Assembly (NCBI GenBank): GCA_959604825.1
Contig: CAUHCN010000006.1
Span: 1 to 64,000, forward strand
Reading direction: 5' to 3'
Origin: an uncultured Collinsella sp.
GTDB lineage: Bacteria; Actinomycetota; Coriobacteriia; Coriobacteriales; Coriobacteriaceae
Length of the DNA stretch: 64,000 nucleotides
Each line of letters opens with the position of its first letter. Within the stretch, counting starts at the first letter, position 1. Below, piece by piece: positions 7,838 through 15,022 of the stretch. Below the pieces are notes generated by a model, which was not told the DNA's origin, ran no database searches, and was given only the letters and a program-made list of their open reading frames with translations. Made by a program: the position numbers and the translations under genes.

Positions 7838-9001
7838 CTACAGGGTCTCGATAAAGGCAGCGATGCGCGTCTCGATCTGGCCCATGTCGCCGTTGCTGTA
7901 GTCGGTCTCAATCTTCATGTACGGAATGCCCGCACCCTCGACAGCTTCCTGCATGTGTGCGCTCTCCACGTTAAAGGTGTGGCAGGCCTGTAGCACGCTC
8001 TCTACCACGCCATCGACATGATACTTCTCGCACATGGCCAGCGTGTTTTCCATACGACCGTCGTTGGGCGTCATGACCGAGCAGTTGATGTCCAGGTAGC
8101 GGTCGGCGATGGCGCGCAGGATATCGGGAGCCTCCGGGTCGATCATCATGGCCGCCGTGCGCTCGCCCGAGCAGTCGTCCATGCACACGACCACACCGCC
8201 GTTGGACTCGATAGTACGGCCGATCTTGTTGATCACGCCGCCCACCGGGCAGCCAGTGATCAGAATGCGCTTGGCATCCGCCGCAACCGGGCGCTCGCCC
8301 GCGTCGTAGGCCTCGCGCAGCTTGGCAACCTTTTGCTCCAGCTGCTGCGTATAGGCCTCGATATCAAAGCTGAACGTACCGGCAAACATGGTGCTCATCA
8401 GGTCGACGCCGCTCATGGTCGCCGGCTGGTTAGCCTGCAGTGCAAACATCTCGAGCTGGGCCGCACGCAAGCGGTTGCGACGACGGACGGCAGCGCGCAG
8501 GTCATCGTCGGTAATCGTGATGCCGTAGAAGCCCTCGAGCTCCTCCTTGAGCAGGCGGCACTCCTCGTACCAGCCTTTACGCTCGTAGGCACGATCGCGA
8601 CCCTGCGGAAGATGCAGAATGTGCGTGCGCTTGAGCTCGTTGAGTAGCTCGTACATCTTCTTCTTGCCGTCGCAGGTGGTCTCGCCGATGATCATGTCGC
8701 TAAAGTACGTAAACGGGCACTTTTGCGAGTAGGCAAAACCGTAGGTCGACTTGATGAGCGGGCACAGGTTTGCCGGCAGCACCTTCTCGGCCTCGGGAAT
8801 CACCTCATCGGACGTACCGCACAGAGCCACGCTCGCAGCCCCCGCGGCATCGATAATCTCGAGCGGCGTATAGCTGCACAAAAAGCCAACCAGGCGATTA
8901 CCCGCCTGCTTATAATCCTTGACGCGAATAAACGCCGCCTTGCGTTGCTCGTTGAACTCCTCAAACGTGCGCGGCAACGGCTGCTCAATATTTTCCGACA
9001 T
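7838..9001 (-). CDS. 2-hydroxyacyl-CoA dehydratase family / double-cubane-type Fe-S protein (subunit 1)
   Basis: The 387-residue protein belongs to the HgdB/FldBC superfamily. Cysteines in 'FLCSYTPLEI', 'VALCGTSDE', 'NLCPLIKSTYGF', 'KCPFTYFSDM' and 'ETTCDGKKKMYELL' are candidate iron-sulfur ligands, and 'CDGKKK' plus 'CPLIKS' are shared with double-cubane cluster proteins. 'CMDDCSGERTAA' follows in the second half. The start has AGGAG five bases upstream. It is a divergent paralogue of the next-upstream gene, and an activator is encoded downstream. No CoA-transferase or acyl-CoA dehydrogenase gene accompanies it, so a fermentation role is less likely than a low-potential reductase. The substrate is unknown. 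Confidence 0.88.
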   Translation of the reverse strand: MSENIEQPLPRTFEEFNEQRKAAFIRVKDYKQAGNRLVGFLCSYTPLEIIDAAGAASVALCGTSDEVIPEAEKVLPANLCPLIKSTYGFAYSQKCPFTYFSDMIIGETTCDGKKKMYELLNELKRTHILHLPQGRDRAYERKGWYEECRLLKEELEGFYGITITDDDLRAAVRRRNRLRAAQLEMFALQANQPATMSGVDLMSTMFAGTFSFDIEAYTQQLEQKVAKLREAYDAGERPVAADAKRILITGCPVGGVINKIGRTIESNGGVVVCMDDCSGERTAAMMIDPEAPDILRAIADRYLDINCSVMTPNDGRMENTLAMCEKYHVDGVVESVLQACHTFNVESAHMQEAVEGAGIPYMKIETDYSNGDMGQIETRIAAFIETL

Positions 9002-9038
9002 ATAACTCCTTAACAAACCTTTTAACCAACCAAGGAAA

Positions 9039-9140
9039 CGGCTTTCCCAGGTGCCCGAGGTTGCCGTGAAAGAGGAGCGTCGCGTACTTTGGTACGCAAG
9101 CGACGGTTTGAACAGCAAGATCGGGTGCCTGGGGAAGCCG
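9039..9140 (-). repeat. nested intergenic hairpin element between the two dehydratase-like genes
   Basis: Outer arms 9039-9058 and 9121-9140 pair over all 20 positions with three G-U wobbles. Inside is a second stem (9078-9087 with 9092-9105, loop TTTG, 4-nt bulge). The inner stem is flanked by TGAAAG and GTTTGAA, as in the element at 24409-24508. It has no T-tract, so it is not a simple terminator. It may be a processing or stability element or a mobile palindrome. Confidence 0.8.
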
Positions 9141-9155
9141 CCGGGACGAATAGTC

Positions 9156-10439
9156 CTAAATGGTTTCCAAGAAAGCCTCAATCCTGGTTTGCAGTTGGCC
9201 TGCGTCCTCGCCGGCGTAGTCGGTCGTGATGTGCATATATGGAATGCCTGCCTCCTCGGCGGCCTTCTCCACGGCAAACGACTCCATCTCGTAGAGCGTG
9301 CAGAACTGCAGGGCCACGTCGACAATGCCGTCGGCATGCAGGTCCTTGGCCATCTGGACAATGTCCTTCATACGCTGGTCGTTGGGCGTAAAGACGGCGC
9401 AGTTGATCTTAAAGTAGCGCTCGGCGATGGCATCGAGCATCTTGTCAACCGTCTCACCGGACTCGTCGACCAGGTCCTTGTAATAGCGCGAACCCGTGCA
9501 GGACTCCTCGCCTACCACAACGCCGCCGGCCTTCTCGATGAGGTTGAACAGCTTCCAGTTGGGCACGGCCATGGGCGTGCCGGTGTACAGGATGCGCTTG
9601 GTCCCCTTGGGCGCCACGCCCTCGCCGGCCTCGACACGCTGCTCGCACTCAGCCGCCATATCGTTGATGGCCCCGGTCAGACGCGGCGTGTCGTCCATAA
9701 AGGCGGCCTGAACGGTCAGCAGACTGTCGAGACCGCTGATGGGCGCTGGGTCGGCAGCGCGCGTGGCAGCGAGGCGCTGCAGGGCGCGACGCTTCTCATT
9801 GACGGCGCGGATGGCGGCCTTCAGACGCTCAGGCGTAATCTTGACGCCACACTCTTCCTCGATCTTGGCTGCGAGCTTCTTGACCTCGGCCTTCCAGGTC
9901 ACGAGCGTCGACTCGTCGTGTACGTTGGGAATATCCATGACGTACATGTTCTTTTGCGTGGCAAAGAACTCGTAGGCTTTCTTCTTGCCGTCGCAGGTGT
10001 TCTCGCCTACCACCAAGTCACTCGACTCAATGTAGGGGCAGACCTCGCCCAGCTTAAAGCCGGCAAAGCTCTTGATGAGCGGACAAGTGTTGCGCGGCAA
10101 GTGCTCCTCGACCTTGTCGGTCGCCCAATCGGCACCCGAGCACAGACCCACGGGGATACCGTCGCAGGCGAGCACAATCTCCTCGGGCACGTAGACGCAG
10201 AAGCTGCCCACGATCTTGGTGGCCTCGCCGGCCTCCTTCTTGTCGAGCATCTCCTTAATACGGCCGCTGTGGATGTTGGTGGCGACAAAATCCAGGTAGG
10301 ACGTGGACTTGGGGCGATTGTTCTGCGTCAGGAACATATCGCCGTACATCTGGCCCACGGCGCCCAGCAGCATGTCGTGGTCGGCAAGATTCATGCCGAG
10401 GCTCTCCCACATCGGATGGAAATCAATTTCTTCAGCCAT
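9156..10439 (-). CDS. 2-hydroxyacyl-CoA dehydratase family / double-cubane-type Fe-S protein (subunit 2)
   Basis: This 427-residue paralogue of the downstream gene has the same cysteine landmarks: 'SFCVYVPEEI', 'GLCSGADW', 'NTCPLIKSFAGF', 'EVCPYIESSD', 'ENTCDGKKKAYEFF' and 'GEESCTGSRYY'. Members receive ATP-driven electrons from a BcrAD-type activator, here encoded two genes downstream. It is the first structural gene of the long unit reaching the selenium genes, behind a roughly 250-nt leader. GAGGGG precedes the ATG. Two dehydratase-like subunits with one activator resemble an HgdAB heterodimer, but both proteins have B-type cluster motifs, which fits double-cubane proteins better. The substrate is unknown. 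Confidence 0.88.
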   Translation of the reverse strand: MAEEIDFHPMWESLGMNLADHDMLLGAVGQMYGDMFLTQNNRPKSTSYLDFVATNIHSGRIKEMLDKKEAGEATKIVGSFCVYVPEEIVLACDGIPVGLCSGADWATDKVEEHLPRNTCPLIKSFAGFKLGEVCPYIESSDLVVGENTCDGKKKAYEFFATQKNMYVMDIPNVHDESTLVTWKAEVKKLAAKIEEECGVKITPERLKAAIRAVNEKRRALQRLAATRAADPAPISGLDSLLTVQAAFMDDTPRLTGAINDMAAECEQRVEAGEGVAPKGTKRILYTGTPMAVPNWKLFNLIEKAGGVVVGEESCTGSRYYKDLVDESGETVDKMLDAIAERYFKINCAVFTPNDQRMKDIVQMAKDLHADGIVDVALQFCTLYEMESFAVEKAAEEAGIPYMHITTDYAGEDAGQLQTRIEAFLETI

Positions 10440-10577
10440 AACGGTTCCCCTCTCGAACCAAAAACGGATAACAGCGGTATCGATGCACGACGGACGGCGA
10501 TTGCCCGACCGTGCTCAAACCCGGAATTTTAGGGAACCTGCTTTGCGGTCGATTATTTAGTTGTGCGTCGTCTCTCC

Positions 10578-10613
10578 CGGAGCCGTGAACATACCTGCTC
10601 ATATGCGGCTCCG
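10578..10613 (-). promoter_or_regulatory. leader hairpin overlapping the end of the upstream small ORF
   Basis: An 8-bp perfect stem CGGAGCCG/CGGCTCCG encloses 20 nt. One arm lies in the last codons of the leader ORF, so ribosome position would open or close it, as in attenuators. No T-tract follows. Confidence 0.5.
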
Positions 10614-10667
10614 AGCCATATATAGGGCACGCGCGGCAACGCGGCGAATGTATGTCGTCTGCGGCAT
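10599..10667 (-). CDS. candidate 22-residue leader peptide
   Basis: GGAAGG seven bases before an ATG opens a 22-codon ORF in the long 5' leader of the dehydratase/selenium operon. The peptide is rich in arginine (five residues, including an adjacent pair) and contains two tyrosines. Its end overlaps one arm of a hairpin. The ribosome site and placement favour translation, but there is no homology evidence. Confidence 0.42.
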   Translation of the reverse strand: MPQTTYIRRVAARALYMARSRI

Positions 10668-10697
10668 GTGCGCACCTTCCTTTACAAGTTGAGGTCA

Positions 10698-10726
10698 ACT
10701 ATACCAACGGTCAGCGACCATGCGAA
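10698..10726 (-). promoter_or_regulatory. candidate sigma-70 promoter of the dehydratase/selenium operon
   Basis: On the minus strand TTCGCA and TATAGT are separated by 17 bp, placing the start near 10690 and giving a leader of about 250 nt before the first structural gene. The -10 matches well and the -35 moderately. Confidence 0.5.
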
Positions 10727-10821
10727 CACCGTTGACATTCGTACGACAGCGTCGTGTGCCTTCGTTTAATAAATAATTATCTTGATTGATAAGAGTTTGT
10801 CATTCCTCATTCGGCGAACGG

Positions 10822-10859
10822 CAAAAACAAAGCCGCCGAGGCTTATATTCCCCGACGGC
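10822..10859 (-). terminator. terminator of the modABC operon
   Basis: A 10-bp GC-rich stem with wobble pairs (10832-10841 with 10850-10859) and an 8-nt loop is followed on the minus strand by TTTGTTTTT, 12 bp past the modC stop. Confidence 0.85.
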
Positions 10860-10870
10860 ATTACCCGGCG

Positions 10871-11941
10871 CTATCGACAAACCAAATGGATCCTGCTGGC
10901 ATCAAAATGCATGCGCAGCGTCTCGCCTGCTTGCGGCAGCTCGTCGACAGGCATGCGCACTTTGTTGACCTTCCACTGCAGGCGCGTCGGCGCGTCGGCG
11001 CGCGGCACGTCCAGCAGCACCAGGCGCTCAAAACGTGAATCGCTCACGCGGGCCACATGCAGGTCGTAGCTGTTGCGACCCCGCTCAGCACGGTTGTCCA
11101 CATGGAAGTAGCTCGCACGAATACCCAGGTACGCCACGTTATCGGGAACCTCACGGCCCACGTTGAAGGTCATGCCCCAGTCGAGGGCCTCAACTTCTTC
11201 GTCGCCGATCTTGCGCGCGCGGCTCGTATTCTTGCAGCCCGTCAGGCGCAGCGCAGCCAAGGTTTGCGGCCGGCGGACCACGTCCTCGACGGAGCCGATC
11301 TCCTCCACATGCCCGTTATGCATCACGCAAATGCGCTCGCACAGGCGGCATGCCTCGTCAATATCGTGGCTCACGTAGAGCACGGTACGGTTACAGACGT
11401 CGAACAGGTCGAGCATGTTCTGCTCAAGCGCGCTCTTGAGATACGCGTCGAGCGCGCTCATGGGCTCGTCGAACATAAAAATGCCCGGGTGTGCCGCCAC
11501 CATGCGAGCAAGCGCCACACGCTGCTGCTGGCCGCCCGAGAGGCGCGCGGGATAACGGTCGGCAAAGTCGGCCAGTCCAAAGATACCCAAGTAGCGCTCG
11601 GCAAGTTGTCTGCGCGCTGCGGCGTCGCCTGCACCCTCAACGCCGGCACATACGTTATCGGCCACCGTCATGTTTGGAAACAGCTGATAGTTTTGAAACA
11701 TCAGGGCGCATTTTCGCTCCTGGGGCGAAAGGTTGATGCCCGTCGCAGAGTCAAAAAAGGTCACGCCGTTGACGACGATCTTGCCCTCGTCGGGTGCCTC
11801 CACGCCGGCAATGCAGCGCAGCGTGCAGCTCTTGCCGCAACCCGAGGCGCCCAGCAGCGCCACACGCTCCTCGCCGGCCTCAAGCTGCATGTCGAGCACA
11901 AACCCGGGATAACGTTTCTTAATATCCAAAACGAGCGACAT
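10871..11941 (-). CDS. modC: molybdate ABC transporter ATP-binding protein
   Basis: The 356-residue ABC ATPase has Walker A 'GASGCGKS', the Q-loop region 'MFQNYQLFPNM', signature 'LSGGQQQR' and Walker B 'IFMFDEP' in the first 230 residues. A C-terminal extension of about 110 residues occupies the place of the MOP/TOBE regulatory domain of ModC. It energises the ModB channel for molybdate (or tungstate) import. It follows modB with a 3-bp gap and is the last gene before a terminator. Substrate assignment rests on modA/modB and the adjacent molybdenum cofactor genes. Confidence 0.9.
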   Translation of the reverse strand: MSLVLDIKKRYPGFVLDMQLEAGEERVALLGASGCGKSCTLRCIAGVEAPDEGKIVVNGVTFFDSATGINLSPQERKCALMFQNYQLFPNMTVADNVCAGVEGAGDAAARRQLAERYLGIFGLADFADRYPARLSGGQQQRVALARMVAAHPGIFMFDEPMSALDAYLKSALEQNMLDLFDVCNRTVLYVSHDIDEACRLCERICVMHNGHVEEIGSVEDVVRRPQTLAALRLTGCKNTSRARKIGDEEVEALDWGMTFNVGREVPDNVAYLGIRASYFHVDNRAERGRNSYDLHVARVSDSRFERLVLLDVPRADAPTRLQWKVNKVRMPVDELPQAGETLRMHFDASRIHLVCR

Positions 11942-11944
11942 GAT

Positions 11945-13387
11945 TTATCGACCTCCCTGCGGTGCTACGTCATCGCGCATAAGCTCGGCCAACGCCTCGC
12001 GATCGATACGCAAGGCATCGCCGCCCGCCGGGTCGAGCGAATCGCCCTGTCCGGCGAGATCTTTGGCCTGTTTGCGCTCTGCACGGGAGAGACCACGCTC
12101 GCGATACTTTTGCGAATGCGCCGTATACATGTTGATGAACAGAATGACCAGGAAGCTGAACGCAATTACGACCACGACCCAAAAGAGGGCCACCGACGTA
12201 TTGCCGCCCATCCACTCAAAGTAGATGGCGATGGGGATGGTCTGGGTAATGCCGGCGTAGTTGCCCGCAAAGAACAGCGTGCAGCCAAACTCGCCCATGG
12301 CACGCGCGAAGGCAAGCACCGCGCCGGCGGCAATCGAGGGCCAGCCAAGCGGCATCATAAGCTTGGTAAAGATGCGACGCTCGGACCATCCCAGGGTTCG
12401 CGCGGCATCGAGCATCTGCGTGTCAAGGCTCTCAAAGGCTCCGAGCGCCGTGCGGTAGACCAGCGGAAACGACACAACGACGGCCGAAATGACCGCCGCG
12501 GGCCAGGTAAAGACGATCGAGATGCCGTGCGCGATGAGCCACTGGCCCACCCTGGTCGAGCGGCCAAACAGCATGAGGAGCAGAAAGCCGCAGACCGTGG
12601 GCGGCAGCACCATAGGAATCGTAAAGACTGAATCGAGCAGGCCCTTGATGCGACTCGAGGTACCCATAGTCTTCCACGCGGCAAACAGGCCCAGCGCAAA
12701 GGCAATCACCAGGGCAAGGCCACTCGTTTTAATGGACACCCAAAACGGGCGGTAGTCGATGCCGCCTAAAAAGGAGGCCAGAGAGGTCAAGGGGCCCTGC
12801 TCATCCCGCAATACGACAGACGATGCTTCTACCATTTGAGCGCTATCAAGCCAACGCGCGCCGCCCTTGGCATCACCCGAGGCCGATGCAATCACCACAT
12901 AGCGGTCCCCATCCGCACCGCGCTCGTCAAAGCCATAGGTATACCCGCCGGCATCAAACGTTGTTTCCGCCGTAACATACCAAGGAAGATCAACGTCCCC
13001 TAGCTGCGCACCTCCCATGGAGTTTGCGCTGTCGAGCTCACAGACGAGGGCCTTGAGACCCGATACGCACTCGTTGTCCTGCGGATCCAATCCATACTTC
13101 TCGGCCGCCTTGGGCGATATCCACACCACAACGCGATCGGCAGCAGGCGCCACTACAAGGTCCACATCCTCGTCAACGGGAAACCGGTAGCCCTCAGGCT
13201 GGCCCTCCATAGCACGAGCGGTCCCCTTGGCCAAACGCTCAAAACCCTCGATCCCATAGGAAAGCCCATGAGCGGTCGCAGCAACCTGGGCCCTGTCCTC
13301 AGCGACCCCAGCAAACGCAAATCCCGGCACCCAGCAAAGCGCGAAGGTCAAAGCACAGGCGACAAGCATGCGGAATCTATTAAGCAC
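11945..13387 (-). CDS. modB: molybdate ABC transporter permease with an N-terminal extracytoplasmic domain
   Basis: The C-terminal half (about residues 212-425) is a ModB permease with about five to six membrane segments and the ATPase-contact motif 'MLDAARTLGWSERRIF...P'. Unusually, residues 1-26 form a signal peptide ('ACALTFALCWVPGFAFA') and residues 27 to about 205 form a soluble domain outside the membrane, giving 480 residues against about 230 for ordinary ModB. I do not recognise this domain. GTG at 13387 is chosen because GGAG lies seven bases upstream and it starts right at the signal peptide; a longer frame reaches the modA stop. The basic C-terminal tail of about 55 residues is cytoplasmic. 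Confidence 0.88.
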   Translation of the reverse strand: MLNRFRMLVACALTFALCWVPGFAFAGVAEDRAQVAATAHGLSYGIEGFERLAKGTARAMEGQPEGYRFPVDEDVDLVVAPAADRVVVWISPKAAEKYGLDPQDNECVSGLKALVCELDSANSMGGAQLGDVDLPWYVTAETTFDAGGYTYGFDERGADGDRYVVIASASGDAKGGARWLDSAQMVEASSVVLRDEQGPLTSLASFLGGIDYRPFWVSIKTSGLALVIAFALGLFAAWKTMGTSSRIKGLLDSVFTIPMVLPPTVCGFLLLMLFGRSTRVGQWLIAHGISIVFTWPAAVISAVVVSFPLVYRTALGAFESLDTQMLDAARTLGWSERRIFTKLMMPLGWPSIAAGAVLAFARAMGEFGCTLFFAGNYAGITQTIPIAIYFEWMGGNTSVALFWVVVVIAFSFLVILFINMYTAHSQKYRERGLSRAERKQAKDLAGQGDSLDPAGGDALRIDREALAELMRDDVAPQGGR

Positions 13388-13455
13388 GAAAAGCTCCAAG
13401 CGAATACAAGGACGGAGTGAAACACAAAACGATGGAATTATCGCGCCAAGCCGCA

Positions 13456-14328
13456 CTACTCGGAAAGCTCAAAGCCGTACTTAGCCCAAATCTTCTGAGC
13501 CTTCTTGTTGGTCAGACAGAAGTCGATAAACGCCTTGGCCTCGTCGGCGTGCTCGGAGCTCTCGGCAACGGCGCCCGGGTACACGATGGGCTTGTGCGAA
13601 TCCTCGGGGCACACGAAGGCCTCCTCGATGCCGTCATAGCGGAAGATATCGGAGCTGTAGACAAAACCGGCCACGCAGTCGCCCGTAGAGACGTAAGACG
13701 CAGCGGTACCAACTTTGTCGGCCAGTGCGACCTTGCCGGCGATCTCGGGAGCATACTCGCCGTCGTCGCCTTCGGTGCCAGTGTAGAGACCCACAGAAGC
13801 TAAGGCCTGGTTGGCGTACTTGCCGGCGGGGACGGTCTTGGCGTCGCCGATGGCGATCTTGCCGTCCAGATTCGCGACGTCGGCGATGGCCTCGATCTTG
13901 GTGTCGGAACCCTCAGCACGAATGATCACAAGGTCGTTGACGAACATATCCTCACGGGTGTCGGCATCAACGAGCTCTGCGGCCTCGGCGTCGTCCATGG
14001 TGCCCTTGGAGGCGGTGATGAGCACGTCGACCGTGGCGCCGGCACGCATCTGCTCAACGAGGTCGCCAGAAGCCTTAAACTGCGTGTCGGAAAAGGCGGT
14101 GCCAGTCTGGTCGGTGTAGAGCTCCTGAACCTCGGGCAGAGCCTTCTCGAGCGAGTTGGCAGCAAAGACCTGCAGCTCGACAGCCTTCTTGGACGAAATC
14201 TTGGCGGAGCCGGCATCGGAACCGGTCGACTCAGGCTCCTTGTTTCCGGAGCAGCCGGCAAGGCCAAGACCGGCAGCGGCGACAGCGGAGAGTGAGACGA
14301 ATCCGCGGCGAGAAACCATATCGAACAT
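13456..14328 (-). CDS. modA: molybdate-binding lipoprotein
   Basis: The 290-residue secreted solute-binding protein has a twin-arginine-like N-terminus ('VSRRGFVSLSAVAAAGLGL') ending in the lipobox 'LAGC'. ModA features follow: 'LQVFAANSLEKALPEVQELY', 'FKASGDLVEQMRAGA' and 'VDVLITASKGTMD'. It captures molybdate outside the membrane for ModBC. The ATG chosen has AAAGGG six bases before it; an earlier TTG is possible. It heads the modABC operon behind a -10 box and a palindromic operator. Substrate is by family resemblance and context. Confidence 0.92.
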   Translation of the reverse strand: MFDMVSRRGFVSLSAVAAAGLGLAGCSGNKEPESTGSDAGSAKISSKKAVELQVFAANSLEKALPEVQELYTDQTGTAFSDTQFKASGDLVEQMRAGATVDVLITASKGTMDDAEAAELVDADTREDMFVNDLVIIRAEGSDTKIEAIADVANLDGKIAIGDAKTVPAGKYANQALASVGLYTGTEGDDGEYAPEIAGKVALADKVGTAASYVSTGDCVAGFVYSSDIFRYDGIEEAFVCPEDSHKPIVYPGAVAESSEHADEAKAFIDFCLTNKKAQKIWAKYGFELSE

Positions 14329-14388
14329 GTTCAACCCTTTCGTACCTTGTGCCCGGGTACCCCACCGCGGGCTTTATTCTGTAATTAG

Positions 14389-14430
14389 ATTATACTTCGA
14401 TGCGAATAATGATTATGAGAAATTATTCTC
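14389..14430 (-). promoter_or_regulatory. modA promoter with palindromic operator
   Basis: A perfect TATAAT (minus strand, 14394-14389) lies upstream of modA. Over its -35 region sits GAATAAT-N11-ATTATTC (14404-14428), overlapping GAGAA-N4-TTCTC (14417-14430). An AT-rich palindrome in this place suggests repression, for example by a ModE-like or Fur/DtxR-like regulator. The regulator is not in the window. Confidence 0.6.
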
Positions 14431-14485
14431 GTCTGAGAATATAGTTTCAAGCATACCTACAGAATGCCGTCCCCTTGGGCGCAAA

Positions 14486-14519
14486 TAAAAGGCGGAGCAG
14501 CCGTTCAGGTCGCTCCGCC
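14486..14519 (-). terminator. terminator after the mogA/moaB-type gene
   Basis: A GGCGGAGC/GCTCCGCC stem is followed by TTTTATT on the minus strand, just past the molybdopterin gene stop and before the modA promoter. It separates moeA-moaB from modABC. Confidence 0.85.
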
Positions 14520-14532
14520 GCAGGTAAACCGC

Positions 14533-15012
14533 TTAGTTGGTATGTCCGCCGCCCGCTGTCATCTGAGCCGCATGCTCCAGCTGGTCCGCTATGGCCTCCC
14601 AGCTTTCGCGGGCGGCCTTCGTAGAACCGGGAAAGTTTACGACAAGTGTATGACCTCGTTGCATGCAAATAGCGCGCGAGAGCATAGCGCGGCGCGTCTT
14701 GGTCATGGAGTACGCACGGATTGCCTCTGCAATACCCGGCACATCGCGCTCGCAGACGGCACGCGTCGCCTCGGGCGTCACATCGCGCATCGAAAGCCCC
14801 GTGCCGCCGCAGGTGAGCACGACATTGGCGTGGCACTCATCGGCGGCTTCCACAATGGCATCACCGATCTCGCTGACGTCGTCGCGCACGACCACATGCG
14901 AGGCGACCGTCCAGCCCTGCGCCTCGATAAGTTCCTCGAGTGCGGCTCCAGCCTCGTCCTGGGCAAGATCGCGCGTATCCGAGCACGTCACGATCGATAT
15001 CTTCAGCTCCAT
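14533..15012 (-). CDS. molybdenum cofactor biosynthesis protein, MogA/MoaB family
   Basis: The 159-residue protein has the MPT-binding motifs of MogA/MoaB: 'IVTCSDTRD', 'VVLTCGGTGLSMRDVTPEAT' and 'LVVNFPGSTKAARESWEAI'. It adenylylates molybdopterin, preparing it for metal insertion by MoeA, whose gene lies 10 bp upstream. AGGAGG precedes the ATG, fixing this start against a longer reading into moeA. MogA and MoaB cannot be told apart from sequence alone here. Confidence 0.92.
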   Translation of the reverse strand: MELKISIVTCSDTRDLAQDEAGAALEELIEAQGWTVASHVVVRDDVSEIGDAIVEAADECHANVVLTCGGTGLSMRDVTPEATRAVCERDVPGIAEAIRAYSMTKTRRAMLSRAICMQRGHTLVVNFPGSTKAARESWEAIADQLEHAAQMTAGGGHTN

Positions 15013-15022
15013 AGCATTCCTC

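Noticed and set aside
9051..10532. 493-codon open frame on the plus strand
   Set aside because: Antisense to the dehydratase-like gene, with no recognisable domain.
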